Assembly: GCA_016870395.1 (NCBI GenBank)
Contig: VGBT01000020.1
Coordinates: 1 to 45,193, forward strand
DNA length: 45,193 nt
Origin: Actinomycetota bacterium
GTDB taxonomy: Bacteria; Actinomycetota; Acidimicrobiia; IMCC26256; JAENVU01
Direction: 5' to 3'
Under the pieces are notes generated by a model. The model was not told the origin of the DNA. It saw only the letters and a program-made list of their open reading frames with translations, and did no database searches. Position 1 is the stretch's first letter. Each line of letters starts with the position of its first letter. Position numbers and translations under genes: made by a program. Positions 18,781 through 28,453 of this stretch are shown here, piece after piece.

Positions 18781-19107
18781 TCAGCCCGCCGAGATCGCGG
18801 TGATCTCAATGGTCGTGTACTTCTGGCGGTGGCCCCACCGCCGCCGCTGGTTCGACTTCGGCTTGTAGGTGAAGCCGTCGATCTTCGGGCCTCGAGCCTC
18901 GCCCAGGACCTTCGCCTTGACGGTGACCCCACCGAGCTGGGCCGGTGTCGCGAGCACCGAGTCGCCGTCGACGAAGAGCACCGGCCGGAGCTCGACCTCG
19001 ACCTCCGCCGCACCCTCCGCCGCGTCGGTACCGAGGCGCTCGACGTCGAGCCGCTGACCCTCCTCGACCCGGTACTGCTTGCCGCCCGTGGCGATGATGG
19101 CGTACAT
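18781..19107 (-). CDS. rplU: 50S ribosomal protein L21
   Basis: A 108-residue L21 starting MYAIIATGGKQYRVEEGQRL and ending with KPKSNQRRRWGHRQKYTTIE, the 23S rRNA-binding signature region. It heads the rplU-rpmA-obgE-proB cluster. The 42 bp between it and the upstream RNase gene leave little room for a promoter, so read-through from the RNase gene is likely. Confidence 0.98.
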   Translation of the reverse strand: MYAIIATGGKQYRVEEGQRLDVERLGTDAAEGAAEVEVELRPVLFVDGDSVLATPAQLGGVTVKAKVLGEARGPKIDGFTYKPKSNQRRRWGHRQKYTTIEITAISAG

Positions 19108-19149
19108 GGCGCGTAAAAACCTCGAGATCCGTGCGGGAACCAGGAAACC

Positions 19150-21135
19150 CTACAGCATCGATCCGTCGACGGTGAAACCGCGCCCGGCGCAGACCTGGCA
19201 GGTCTCGGAGAACGCCTCGACGAGGCCCTCGGAGATCCGCTTGCGGGTCATCTCAACCAGTCCGAGCTCGGAGATGTCGAAGACCTGGGTCCGGGTCTTG
19301 TCCCGGGCCAGCGCCTCCTTGAGCGCCTTGACCACCTCGTCGCGGTTCTTGCGGATCTCCATGTCGATGAAGTCGATCACGATGATCCCGCCGATGTCGC
19401 GCAGGCGGAGCTGACGGGCGATCTCGTCGGCGGCCTCGAGGTTGTTCGCGAAGACCGTCTCCTCGAGGTTCGACTTGCCGACGTTCTTGCCGGTGTTCAC
19501 GTCGATGACCGTGAGGGCCTCGGTACGCTCCACGATCAGGGAGCCACCGGACGGCAGCCAGACCTTGCGGTCGAGCGCCTTGTGCAGCTGCTCGTGCACG
19601 TGGAAGCGCTCGAACACCGGCAGGTCGGAATCGTCGTAGTGCTCGACGCGCTCGGTGAGCTCGGGTGCGATCGCCTCGACGTAGGCGCGTACATCGTCGT
19701 AGAGAGCCTCGTCGTCGATGACGATGGAGCGGTACTCCTTCGTGAACTCCTCTCGGATGACGCGCACCACGAGCGGCGGCTCCTTGTACAGGAGGCTGCC
19801 GGGTCGGCTGCGCGACGCGAGCGAGCTGATCTGATCCCACTGGCTCTGCAGCCGCAGCAGGTCACGCTGGAGCTCGTCGGCCGTGGCCCCTTCCGCCGCG
19901 GTGCGCACGATCAGTCCCGCGTCGGACGGCCGGATGCCTTCGAGCACCTTGCGGAGCCGCTTGCGCTCGTCGTCGGAAAGGCGCTTCGAGATCCCGTAGG
20001 TGTCGGGCTGGCCCGGGACCATGACCACGAAGCGGCCCGCGAGGCTCACCTCCTGGGTGAGGCGAGCGCCCTTCGCCCCGATCGGGTTCTTGGTGACCTG
20101 CACGAGGATCGACTGGCTGTTGCGCAACACCGACTCGATCTTCGGGCCGTCCTTGTTGCCCGACTCCAGCTCGCTCGCGTCGAACTGGACGTCGCGCTGG
20201 TAGATCACGCCGTTCTTCGGCGTGCCGATGTCGACGAACGCGGCCTCCATGCCCGGCAGCACGTTCTGGACCTTGCCCAGGTAGATGTTGCCGTCGATTG
20301 ACGCGGCGTCGTCCTCGGGGCGCGAGACGTAGTGCTCGACGAGCACGCGACCTTCGAGCACGGCCATCTGGATGGTGCCGTCGGCATCGACGCGCACCAC
20401 CATCTGGTAGCGACCGGTAGGACGGCCCTTGCGAGTACGGCCACGGCGCCGCTTGAGCGTCTCCTCGTCGAGTGCCTCGAGGACCGACTGCCCGTCGTCG
20501 ATCGTCGCCGTGATCACCTCGCTGGTGCCGTCGGTCCGTGCACCGGCGCCGCCGCGACCCCGACCGCGACCGCCACGACGGCGACGCTTGCGCGGCGCAC
20601 CCTCGCCGACTGCCGGCGTGGCCGGGCGCGTTGTTGGGGGTGGCGCGGGCCGGGTGTCGCCGATCTGCGGCTTGGGGGCCGGCCTGGTGGCGCCCACCCG
20701 CGGCGGGCGGAGCCCCGCGTCCTCCATCGCCGTCTCGGCGAGGTCGTCGGTGGTCAGGCCACGATCGGCCGCCGCGTGGTCGTCGTGGCCACGTCGGTCA
20801 CCGCCCGCCAGAGCGCGCACCGCCGACCCGGTATCCGCGCCCGGTTGCGGGGCACCCTTCGGCTCGGAGTCGGTGCCGGACGCGTCGGCCGGCTTCTTGC
20901 GATTGCGGCCACCGCGTGAGCCCCGGCGACGGCGCCTCGGAGCACCGTCGGGCCGGGGACCTGCGGCGTCGTCTTGTCCGGCCAGGTCGGAGCCTGCCTG
21001 TCCGGCCAGGTCGGAGCCTGCCTGTCCGGCCAGGTCGGAGCCGGCGTCAGGGGCAGCCGCCGTGCCGGGCACCCGCGTGGGGGTCTGGGGAAGCTCGGAA
21101 GCCGGGGTCGGCTCCGTCGTCGTGTCGTCGGACAT
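19150..21135 (-). CDS. rne: Ribonuclease E/G
   Basis: An endoribonuclease of 661 residues for RNA turnover and rRNA maturation. The first 250 residues are disordered, charged and Arg/Gly-rich (RKRRRRGGRGRGRGGAGAR) and include three SDLAGQAG repeats. The S1 domain is near 282-330 (IYLGKVQNVLPGMEAAFVDI). The catalytic core carries both metal-binding aspartates (VIDVNTGKNVGKSN near 541, IIVIDFIDMEI near 582). A CxxC zinc link, CQVCAGRG, lies near 643. The enzyme ends shortly afterwards, so the tail is short and the disordered platform is N-terminal, as in other actinobacteria. Confidence 0.93.
   Translation of the reverse strand: MSDDTTTEPTPASELPQTPTRVPGTAAAPDAGSDLAGQAGSDLAGQAGSDLAGQDDAAGPRPDGAPRRRRRGSRGGRNRKKPADASGTDSEPKGAPQPGADTGSAVRALAGGDRRGHDDHAAADRGLTTDDLAETAMEDAGLRPPRVGATRPAPKPQIGDTRPAPPPTTRPATPAVGEGAPRKRRRRGGRGRGRGGAGARTDGTSEVITATIDDGQSVLEALDEETLKRRRGRTRKGRPTGRYQMVVRVDADGTIQMAVLEGRVLVEHYVSRPEDDAASIDGNIYLGKVQNVLPGMEAAFVDIGTPKNGVIYQRDVQFDASELESGNKDGPKIESVLRNSQSILVQVTKNPIGAKGARLTQEVSLAGRFVVMVPGQPDTYGISKRLSDDERKRLRKVLEGIRPSDAGLIVRTAAEGATADELQRDLLRLQSQWDQISSLASRSRPGSLLYKEPPLVVRVIREEFTKEYRSIVIDDEALYDDVRAYVEAIAPELTERVEHYDDSDLPVFERFHVHEQLHKALDRKVWLPSGGSLIVERTEALTVIDVNTGKNVGKSNLEETVFANNLEAADEIARQLRLRDIGGIIVIDFIDMEIRKNRDEVVKALKEALARDKTRTQVFDISELGLVEMTRKRISEGLVEAFSETCQVCAGRGFTVDGSML
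20975..21046. repeat. Three 24-bp tandem repeats inside the RNase E/G gene
   Basis: Units at 20975-20998, 20999-21022 and 21023-21046 start TGTCCGGCCAGGTCGGAGCC. The first two are identical and the third differs in its last bases. Being a multiple of three they keep frame and encode SDLAGQAG-type repeats in the disordered N-terminus. Copy number may vary between strains. Confidence 0.9.
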
Positions 21136-21147
21136 CCAATCCTTCTC

Positions 21148-21879
21148 TCATGACGCGCGCGCCTCGACGGCTGCACGCGGGTCGGCGTCGAGCGGCTCGA
21201 GCCGCACGCCAGCGCGTTCGATCCACTGCGCGACCCGGCGGGCCCGCAGCTCAACCAGATCGCCGCCCAGCGCGGCGATGAGCTCCCCGGGCCGGACGCC
21301 GATCGGTTGCGTGGACAGCTCGGCCCAGAGGCACACCCCGCGCTCTCCGACACCGCGCACCTCGACCGCGCGCACCGCCGGCCGAACGTCCTCGCAGCTC
21401 TCGCGTCCCTTGCGCGTGCGCGCGACGGGCAGGGTGGATGCCGCCAGCGCCGAGGCGGCGAGACGCGCCACGGCGAGCGGTGCCGGCGTCTCACCGGCAG
21501 ACGTGGTGACCTCGAGCTCCCACTCGAGGACGCTCACCGCCTCCTGCAGCGCAGGGGCACGGTCGGCGAGCGCGGCCGCGCCGAGCACCGCGATGCCCCC
21601 GGGGAGGGCGGCAGTGAGCGCGGCAGGCAGCGCCTCGACGTCGACGGGCTCGGCACACTCGACGTCGAGATACTCGGCGTCGGACTCGTGACCCACCGAG
21701 AGCGCCAGGCCGAAGCTGACCTTCGGCCGCGGCGAGAAGCCCTGGGTGAAGGCGATCGGCAGCGCCTGGATGCGAAAGGCCCGCTCGAAGGCACGGGCGA
21801 CGTCGCGATGGGAGATGAAGCGGACCTTGCCCTGCTTCGCGAACCGCAGCCGCACCGGGAACCCCGCGTCGCCCCTCAC
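21148..21879 (-). CDS. TIGR03936/DUF2344 family protein, partner of radical SAM gene
   Basis: A 243-residue protein starting at GTG 21879, which overlaps the upstream radical SAM stop as GTGA. It opens with PVRLRFAKQGKVRFISHRD and continues FTQGFSPRPKVSFGLALSVG, the hallmark of the DUF2344 family that accompanies, or is fused to, TIGR03960 radical SAM proteins. The family's function is not established; its placement before RNase E/G and L21 is common in actinobacteria and firmicutes. Frames extending further upstream are out-of-frame readings of the neighbour. Confidence 0.88.
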   Translation of the reverse strand: MRGDAGFPVRLRFAKQGKVRFISHRDVARAFERAFRIQALPIAFTQGFSPRPKVSFGLALSVGHESDAEYLDVECAEPVDVEALPAALTAALPGGIAVLGAAALADRAPALQEAVSVLEWELEVTTSAGETPAPLAVARLAASALAASTLPVARTRKGRESCEDVRPAVRAVEVRGVGERGVCLWAELSTQPIGVRPGELIAALGGDLVELRARRVAQWIERAGVRLEPLDADPRAAVEARAS

Positions 21880-23819
21880 GAGGCGCTCCGCGCCGGCAGC
21901 AGGGCGACGGGCACGCTCCCGCCCCGGCTCAGGTCCTGCCCGGTGCCCTGGCTCCCGCCGGCCGGGGGTACGGGGGAGGCGACGACGTGCTCGAGCGCGT
22001 AGTCGGTGCACACCCCGCAGTCGTAGCACGGGGTCCACCGGCAGTCGGGGAGCCCATGCGCAGCGAGGGCCGACTGCCAGTCGTGCCAGAGGAAGTCGCG
22101 GTGGAGGCCGGCGGCGATGTGGTCCCACGGCAGGACCTCGTCCTCGGTCCGGTGACGCGTGACGTACCACGCCGGGTCGAGGCCCTCGGCCGCCATCGCG
22201 TCGAGCCATAGGTCGAGCCGGAAGTGCTCGCTCCACTCCTGGAACGTCCCGCCCTCGCGCCAGACACGCTCGATCACACGACCGATCCGACGATCGCCTC
22301 GCGACACGATGCCCTCCGCGAAGCTCGCCTCAGGGTCGTGCCAGCGCACCTGGGCCGACGACTTGCGCAGCGAGTCGCGCAACATGTTGATCTTGCGGCG
22401 CAGCTCTTCGACGCCGTTCTGGCCGAACCACTGGAACGGCGTGTGCGCCTTCGGCACGAAGCCACCCACCGACACGGTTGCGCTCGCCTGCTTTGTGTGG
22501 CGCTTGCCCACCGCGATTACGTTGCGGGCGAGCTCGGCGATGCCGAGGGTGTCCTCGTCCATCTCGGTGGGCAGCCCGACGAGGAAGTAGAGCTTCACCC
22601 GTCGCCAACCCTGGGAGTAGGCGCCCTCCACTGCGGCGTACAGGTCGTCCTCGGTGATCAGCTTGTTGATCACCTGGCGGATGCGCCAGGACCCGCCCTC
22701 GGGCGCGAACGTCAGGCCGGTGCGCCGCACCTTCTGGATCTCGCTCGCGATGCCGACGGTGAACGCGTCGACCCGCAGCGACGGCAGCGAGACCCCGACA
22801 TTCCCGCAGCCTGCCTGCTCGCCGACGAGGGAGGCGACCAGACCGTCGATCCCGGAGAAGTCGGCCGACGACAGCGAGGTGAGCGCGACCTCGTCGTACC
22901 CGCTGCGGCGCAGCCCCTCGACGATCATCGTCCGTGCCTGGTCGAGCGGTCGCTCCCGCACCGGACGGGTGATCATGCCGGCCTGGCAGAACCGGCAGCC
23001 GCGGGTGCAGCCGCGGAACACCTCGACGTTGAGCCGGTCGTGCACCACCTCGATGAGGGGGACGAGCTGGCGCTTCGGGTACGGCCAGTCGGCGAGGTCG
23101 GCGACGGTGCGCTTGTCGACGCGCTCGGGGACGTCGGGATACCGGGGGGTGATCGCGACGACGCGGGGCCCGTCGTGCTCGACCTCGTACATCGACGGCA
23201 CGTACACACCGGGCACGGTCGCCAGGTCGTGGAGGACAGCCTCGCGGCCGCCGACGTGACCGCCGCGCTTCCACGCGGCGATGACCTCGGTGACCTCACC
23301 CGCCGCCTCTTCGCCGTCACCGATCACGAAGGCGTCGACGAAATCGGCCATGGGCTCGGGATTGAACGCGCAGTGACCACCCGCGATCACCAACAGGTCG
23401 GCCACCGCCCGGCACTCGGCCCGCACCGGCACCCCGGCCAGGTCCAGGCAGTTCAGGACGTTGGTGAACACGAGCTCGGCCGACAGGTTGAAGGCGAGCA
23501 CGTCGAAGTCGCGCGCCGACCGGTGGGTGTCCACCGAGAACAGCGGAACGTCGTGCGCGCGCAGCTCCGCCTCGAAATCGACCCAGGGCGCGTAGGCCCG
23601 CTCGGCCACCGCGTCGCGGCGCTCGTTGAGGATCTCGTAGAGGATCTGGAGCCCCTGGTTGGGAAGCCCGATCTCATAGGTGTCCGGGTAGACGAGCAGC
23701 CACGCCACCGCGTCGGGCCGGTGCTCCGGCGCCAGGCTTCCCCGTTCCATCCCGATGTACCGAGCGGGCTTCTCGACCCCGGCCAGGAGCGGTTCGATCC
23801 GCGGCCAGAGACTGGACAT
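21876..23819 (-). CDS. TIGR03960 family B12-binding-like radical SAM protein
   Basis: A 647-residue protein. An N-terminal B12-binding-like region (about 30-200) precedes a radical SAM core with the CxxxCxxC cluster motif CTRGCRFC near 270, which binds 4Fe-4S and S-adenosylmethionine. The C-terminal region has further cysteines (CYDCGVCTDYA near 596) that may hold another cluster. It is coupled to the DUF2344 gene. The reaction is unknown; RNA or ribosome modification has been suggested by gene context, which this window also shows. Confidence 0.9.
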   Translation of the reverse strand: MSSLWPRIEPLLAGVEKPARYIGMERGSLAPEHRPDAVAWLLVYPDTYEIGLPNQGLQILYEILNERRDAVAERAYAPWVDFEAELRAHDVPLFSVDTHRSARDFDVLAFNLSAELVFTNVLNCLDLAGVPVRAECRAVADLLVIAGGHCAFNPEPMADFVDAFVIGDGEEAAGEVTEVIAAWKRGGHVGGREAVLHDLATVPGVYVPSMYEVEHDGPRVVAITPRYPDVPERVDKRTVADLADWPYPKRQLVPLIEVVHDRLNVEVFRGCTRGCRFCQAGMITRPVRERPLDQARTMIVEGLRRSGYDEVALTSLSSADFSGIDGLVASLVGEQAGCGNVGVSLPSLRVDAFTVGIASEIQKVRRTGLTFAPEGGSWRIRQVINKLITEDDLYAAVEGAYSQGWRRVKLYFLVGLPTEMDEDTLGIAELARNVIAVGKRHTKQASATVSVGGFVPKAHTPFQWFGQNGVEELRRKINMLRDSLRKSSAQVRWHDPEASFAEGIVSRGDRRIGRVIERVWREGGTFQEWSEHFRLDLWLDAMAAEGLDPAWYVTRHRTEDEVLPWDHIAAGLHRDFLWHDWQSALAAHGLPDCRWTPCYDCGVCTDYALEHVVASPVPPAGGSQGTGQDLSRGGSVPVALLPARSAS

Positions 23820-23844
23820 CGCCCGAGAGACTACTCGCAGGGGC

Positions 23845-24819
23845 TCAGGGTCCCGGCGACGGGGGCACCGGGAGCGAGGTCGTGGTCGTCGTACTGCTGG
23901 TCGTGGTGGGTGCCTGCGTGGTGCTGGTCACCGGCGCCGCGGCCGCGGGCGTCGGCACGACGTCGCCGGGAGCCTGGTTGCGATCGGGCACGAGCGGGGG
24001 CATCGCGCTCCCGAACGGCGCCGGCACCTTGGGGCCGTTCAGGACATAGACCGGTGTGCCCACACCGAGCGCCGCGTAGATCCAGTCGGCCGAGCTCATG
24101 GGCACGCGCACGCACCCGTGGGACGCGGGGCCACCCGGCACCGACAGCGCGCCGTGGATCGCGATGTTCCCGTTGAAGTACGAGGGCTTGTAGAGACGGC
24201 CGAGATCGCCGGTCTGCCAGCCGCTCACCTTGCCGCGCACGCGGAAGGAGCCGCCCGGCGTCACCGCGCTGGCGCACCGGCCGCGCACGCAGTAGCGCTC
24301 GCCGCTCCCGGTCGACACGGCGACGATCCGGTGGAGCGCGTCGCCCGTGTAGAACAAGAGCACCTGGCGGGCGACGTCGACCTCTACCCTCGTGCCGCCC
24401 CCTCCCGGCACCGAGGGCGCCGGCGTGGTCGGCGCGGCCAGGCGCGCGAGCGTCTCCGGTCCGGCAACCCCGTCGCGTCCGAGGCCGTGCACCTTCTGGA
24501 ACGCCATGACCGCCTGCACCGTGCCGGGCCCGTAGCTCCCGTCGACGACCGGCACGTCATAGTGCAGCGCGGCGAGCTGCTGCTGGAGCGAGGTGACCTC
24601 GGGCCCGCTGTCACCCGGCCGCAGGCCGGGAAAGGGGGCCGTCGTCGACGTGGTCGGCGGCAGCGTCGTGGTCGTCGTGGAGGTGGTCGTCGTGGACCGC
24701 GCCGACCGATGCGCAGACAGGCGCTGCTCCGGTCCGCCACCACCTCCGCAAGCGGCCGCGACGGCGGCGACCGTCGCGACGGTCACCCAGGTCCGAGCGG
24801 GCATCGGCGCCGCGCGCAT
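23845..24819 (-). CDS. L,D-transpeptidase (YkuD) lipoprotein with peptidoglycan-binding domain
   Basis: A 324-residue exported wall enzyme forming 3-3 cross-links. The N-terminal signal ends in a lipobox-like VAAAC, then a Thr-rich linker (about 40-62). A PG_binding_1 domain follows (GDSGPEVTSLQQQLAALHY, GPGTVQAVMAFQKVHGL) and a YkuD domain with catalytic IHGALSVPGGPASHGCVRVP, Cys near 235. A second Thr/Pro-rich tail ends the protein. The ATG at 24819 overlaps the rodA stop as TGATG. Its place at the end of the mre-mrdA-rodA cluster suggests a role in elongation or wall reinforcement. Confidence 0.92.
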   Translation of the reverse strand: MRAAPMPARTWVTVATVAAVAAACGGGGGPEQRLSAHRSARSTTTTSTTTTTLPPTTSTTAPFPGLRPGDSGPEVTSLQQQLAALHYDVPVVDGSYGPGTVQAVMAFQKVHGLGRDGVAGPETLARLAAPTTPAPSVPGGGGTRVEVDVARQVLLFYTGDALHRIVAVSTGSGERYCVRGRCASAVTPGGSFRVRGKVSGWQTGDLGRLYKPSYFNGNIAIHGALSVPGGPASHGCVRVPMSSADWIYAALGVGTPVYVLNGPKVPAPFGSAMPPLVPDRNQAPGDVVPTPAAAAPVTSTTQAPTTTSSTTTTTSLPVPPSPGP

Positions 24820-25958
24820 CAGCTGAACCTCCGCATGTGCACGTTCGCGACGAGTCCGATGCACGCGAAGGAAACCACGATCGAAGAGCCGCCGTAGCTC
24901 ATGAAGGGCAACGGGATCCCGGTGATCGGCATGATGCCGATCGCCATCCCGACGTTCTCGAACACCTGGAACACGAACATGGCCAGGACCCCTACGCAGC
25001 AAAGCATGCCGAAGCGGTCGTCGGCGAGCACCGCGGCGCGCCAGGTCCGCCACACGACGAGGCCGAACAACCCGAGCAGCGTCGCTCCCCCGACGAAGCC
25101 CAGCTCCTCCCCCACGGCCGTGAAGATGAAGTCGGTGTGCTGCTCCGGGACGTAGGCCGACTGCGTCTGGGTCCCCTCGAAAAGCCCCTGGCCGGTGAGC
25201 CCGCCCGCGCCGACCGCGATCTCGGACTGGTCCTGGTTGTACCCGCTGCCGCGCGGGTCGCTGCCTTCGACTGCAAAGGACGTGAGGCGGTCGATCTGGT
25301 ACTGCTCGAGCACCCCCACATTGACCGCGACGACCGCCACCGAAGCGCCGGCGAGGGCGAGCACGATCAGGTGGCGCGCCTTGACGCCGCCGACCGCGAG
25401 GATCGTGAACGTGATCGCCATCAACACGAGATCGGTGCCGAGGTCGGGCTCGAGCATGATGAGGCCCATCGGCAGCCCGGCGATCACGAGCGCGACCAGG
25501 AGGTGCCCGGTGTCGAGGCCCTCTCGGTGCATCGCGACGTAGCCCGCGAGCACGAGGACGAGGAACAGCTTCACCAGCTCCGCCGGCTGGATCTGGATCG
25601 AGCCGATGTCGAAGCGAGCCTGGGCACCCTTCACGTCGGCACCGATGCCGAGCACCGCGACGAGCATCAGCGTCGTCACGCCGTAGCCCCAGATCGCGAG
25701 CTCGCGCAGCTTGTGGTAGTCGATCGCGATCATCGCGATCATCGCGACGACACCCAGGACGGCGGCGACCGCCTGACGCTTGACGAACTGGTATGGATCC
25801 TCGCCGAGCTGCTCGAGCTGGGTGCGCTTCGTCGAGTAGATCATCACGAGCCCGAGTGCGGTGATCAGCAGGGGCGGGATCACGAGCAGCGGGTCGAGAT
25901 GGCGCAAGGGTGACGCCTGCAGGCGCGCTCGCCGGTCGGTGAGGACGGCTCCGCTCAT
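24819..25958 (-). CDS. rodA: Rod-shape glycosyltransferase RodA (SEDS family)
   Basis: A 379-residue polytopic SEDS protein, the peptidoglycan glycan-strand polymerase that works with PBP2. Signatures include GADVKGAQARFDIGSIQIQP with ELVKLFLVLVLAGYV, QTQSAYVPEQHTDFIFTAVG and GIPLPFMSYGGSSIV, all typical of RodA/FtsW. The ATG at 25958 overlaps the mrdA stop as ATGA, so the pair is translationally coupled. Assigned to RodA rather than FtsW by its neighbours. Confidence 0.95.
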   Translation of the reverse strand: MSGAVLTDRRARLQASPLRHLDPLLVIPPLLITALGLVMIYSTKRTQLEQLGEDPYQFVKRQAVAAVLGVVAMIAMIAIDYHKLRELAIWGYGVTTLMLVAVLGIGADVKGAQARFDIGSIQIQPAELVKLFLVLVLAGYVAMHREGLDTGHLLVALVIAGLPMGLIMLEPDLGTDLVLMAITFTILAVGGVKARHLIVLALAGASVAVVAVNVGVLEQYQIDRLTSFAVEGSDPRGSGYNQDQSEIAVGAGGLTGQGLFEGTQTQSAYVPEQHTDFIFTAVGEELGFVGGATLLGLFGLVVWRTWRAAVLADDRFGMLCCVGVLAMFVFQVFENVGMAIGIMPITGIPLPFMSYGGSSIVVSFACIGLVANVHMRRFS

Positions 25959-27877
25959 GTGTCCGCCCCCCCACCGGCGGTCACGGCGATCTCGGTGAGG
26001 GGCATCCCGTTAATCGCCTGCATCACCCGTCGCACGATCGGAGCGGCGGTCGCCGCCCCATAACCCCCTTCCTCGACGACGGCGAGCACGACGTAGCGCG
26101 GGGCTGCGGCGGGCGTCATCCCGACGAACCACGAGGTGTTCTGCTTGTTGGCGACCTGGGCCGTCCCCGTCTTGCCCGAGACGATCCCCTCGGGGAACCC
26201 GGAGAACACTTCGACCGCCGTGCCCTTCGGGGCGTACACGGCGCCGGTGAGCCCGTCGATGATCTCGGCCCGCCCCGGAGTCGGCACCTGGCGAATCACG
26301 ATCGGCTCGGGCGTGCTCACCGCCTTGCCGGCGGCGTCGGTGATCTCGGCGGCAACGCGCGGCTGGAAGAGCGTGCCACCGTTGCCGAAGGCCGCGTAGG
26401 CGTTGGCAAGCTGGAGGGGGGTCGTGAGCACGTCGCCCTGTCCCACCGCGAATTGGATGTTGTCACCGGGCAGCCAGTCGGGGTACGGAAACGCGGCCGG
26501 GTTCGCTTGGTTGATCTGCTCCTTCCACGCCGCGTCCGGGACACGGCCCGACTGCTCGCTCGGGAGGGCGATGCCGGTCAGCGCGCCGAATCCGTACGCG
26601 CGCGCCGTCTCCTGGAACGCGTCGCCTCCCGGTAGGTCGCGGCGCTGGCGGTAGTAGAGGTCGCCCCCGATCGTGTAGAAGAACACGTCGCTCGAGACCG
26701 TGAGCGCACGGGCGAGGTTCACGCTCCCGTAGGCGATGCGATTGTCGTTGTCGAAGAAGCGTTGCGGGTCGGTCGGATACGAGTAGCGACCCTTGTCGGT
26801 GATCGACTTGCCTGGCGTGATGGCGCCGCTCTGAAGCCCGCCGATCGCCGTGACGAGCTTCCACGTGGACCCCGGCGCGTACTGTCCGGACAACGCCCGA
26901 TTGGTGAGCGGGAAGTGCCCGGACTTGTCGTTCAGCTGATCCCAGCGGGGCGTCGCGATCCCTCCGACGAACTCGTTCGGATCGAACGTCGGGTTCGAGG
27001 CCATCGCGACGACGGAGCCGTCGAGCGCGTCGAGCACCACGACCGCGCCCGCCGGCGCGGCGTAGGTCTTGTAGCCCTCCTTGAAGGTCTCGTCCTGCAT
27101 CGCCCGGGCACCGAGCATCCCCTGGGCGAGCGACTCCTCCGCCACGCGCTGGATGTCGAGGTCGATCGTGAGCCGCACGTCGTTGCCCGGTCGCGGGCGA
27201 CGGGTCTCGATCGTGCGGAGCACCCGACCACTGCTGTCCACCTCGAGTCGGCGGACACCAGGCTTGCCGCGCAGCTCCGACTCGTAGGTCTGCTCGACGC
27301 CGTTCTTCCCGATGGTGTCGCCGAGCTGGTACGCACCCTTGCCGAGCTGGGCGGCGAGCTCGTCCTCGTTGATCTCCCCCACGTAGCCGAGGAGGTGCGC
27401 GCCCAGCGACCCGTTGACGTAGCGCCGGTACGCGAGCTGCTCCCCGCGCACGGCCGGGAAGTCCTCTTGGTGCTCGCTCACGTAGACCAACGTCTCGTAC
27501 GGCACGTCGAGCGCGATCGGGACCGCCGTGTACGGCGAGACCCGTGGATCGTCGAGCTTCTCCTCGATCTCGGCAACGGTGATGCCGAGCAGCTCGGCCA
27601 GACGAGGCACAACGAGGCCACGTTCCTCGTCGGTGATCTTGCGATCGATCGTGATCGCGCTGGCGATCCGGTTGTCGACGAGTGCTCGCCCCTTCACGTC
27701 GAAAATCCGCCCGCGCAGCGGCGGCTCCTGGAGGGTCCGCACCGAGTTGCTCTGCGCCGCGGCGACGAACTCACCGCTGGCAGCGACCTGCAGGTACCAC
27801 AGGCGAGCGAAGAGCGCGCTGAAGAGCGCCAGCGCGATGACGCCGACGATGCTGACACGAACGCGATGCTCGTTCAC
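25955..27877 (-). CDS. mrdA: Penicillin-binding protein 2
   Basis: A class B transpeptidase of 640 residues for cell elongation. One N-terminal membrane helix (about 8-30) leads into the dimerisation domain (RGRIFDVKGRALVDNRIA). The transpeptidase domain has SxxK as STWK near 335, SSD in LTVSSDVFFYTIGG near 375 and KTGT near 567. Starts at GTG 27877. It sits between mreD and rodA, the classic elongasome order, and is coupled to rodA. Confidence 0.96.
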   Translation of the reverse strand: MNEHRVRVSIVGVIALALFSALFARLWYLQVAASGEFVAAAQSNSVRTLQEPPLRGRIFDVKGRALVDNRIASAITIDRKITDEERGLVVPRLAELLGITVAEIEEKLDDPRVSPYTAVPIALDVPYETLVYVSEHQEDFPAVRGEQLAYRRYVNGSLGAHLLGYVGEINEDELAAQLGKGAYQLGDTIGKNGVEQTYESELRGKPGVRRLEVDSSGRVLRTIETRRPRPGNDVRLTIDLDIQRVAEESLAQGMLGARAMQDETFKEGYKTYAAPAGAVVVLDALDGSVVAMASNPTFDPNEFVGGIATPRWDQLNDKSGHFPLTNRALSGQYAPGSTWKLVTAIGGLQSGAITPGKSITDKGRYSYPTDPQRFFDNDNRIAYGSVNLARALTVSSDVFFYTIGGDLYYRQRRDLPGGDAFQETARAYGFGALTGIALPSEQSGRVPDAAWKEQINQANPAAFPYPDWLPGDNIQFAVGQGDVLTTPLQLANAYAAFGNGGTLFQPRVAAEITDAAGKAVSTPEPIVIRQVPTPGRAEIIDGLTGAVYAPKGTAVEVFSGFPEGIVSGKTGTAQVANKQNTSWFVGMTPAAAPRYVVLAVVEEGGYGAATAAPIVRRVMQAINGMPLTEIAVTAGGGADT

Positions 27878-27931
27878 GAGGCGCTCACGGGATCGTCACA
27901 AGCGATGGGCCCCCGACACCGGGGCCCGCGG

Positions 27932-28453
27932 TCACCATCCTGGCCCACCCGATGCTCCGGCGGTACGCGGCCCGCCGGAACGGGCCGCGAATGCGGCCAC
28001 GGGGAACACGAGGGGCGCCACCACCGCGTCGTAGAGCGCCGAGAGGCCGACGATTCGCAGCGACCGGAGCGCCCAGAGCTGCTCCTGGCCCACCAGCGCG
28101 CCGATCCCCACGAACAACAGGCCACCGATCAGGCCCCCGAGCCCACCCAGCACCGGCGCCACCCACCAGGCCGTTTGCGCCATCGCTCCCTGCAGGATGC
28201 CCACGAGGTACCCGGTGAGGGAGAACGCGAGCGCGGAGAGCCCGAGCGGGGTCTGCAAGAAGAGGTCGATCGCGAGACCGGTCGCGAAGCCGAAGCCCGC
28301 GCCGAGCTCCGGCCCCTCGCGGTACGCGATCGCGACCGTCGCGACGAGACCCAGCTCGGGAACGACGTCACCCACGCGCAAGTACGGCATCACGGCGGTC
28401 TGCACGAGCACGATCGCGACGAGGAAGAGGGCGAGCCGCATGAAGCGGATCAA
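27932..28453 (-). CDS. mreD: Rod shape-determining membrane protein MreD
   Basis: About 170 residues with five or six hydrophobic helices (MRLALFLVAIVLVQTAVMPY, GLAIDLFLQTPLGLSALAF), the usual MreD profile. The start is not certain. TTG 28453 overlaps the mreC stop (TTGA) and has AGGAGG nine bases upstream; ATG 28441 gives MRLALFL; GTG 28477 would overlap mreC by 28 bases. I prefer the TTG. The C-terminus is Gly/Pro-rich. MreD links MreC to the wall synthases. Confidence 0.88.
   Translation of the reverse strand: MIRFMRLALFLVAIVLVQTAVMPYLRVGDVVPELGLVATVAIAYREGPELGAGFGFATGLAIDLFLQTPLGLSALAFSLTGYLVGILQGAMAQTAWWVAPVLGGLGGLIGGLLFVGIGALVGQEQLWALRSLRIVGLSALYDAVVAPLVFPVAAFAARSGGPRTAGASGGPGW

Noticed and set aside
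22224-24176. A 650-codon plus-strand frame
   Set aside because: It is the complement of the radical SAM gene and L,D-transpeptidase gene; no ribosome site or recognisable domain.
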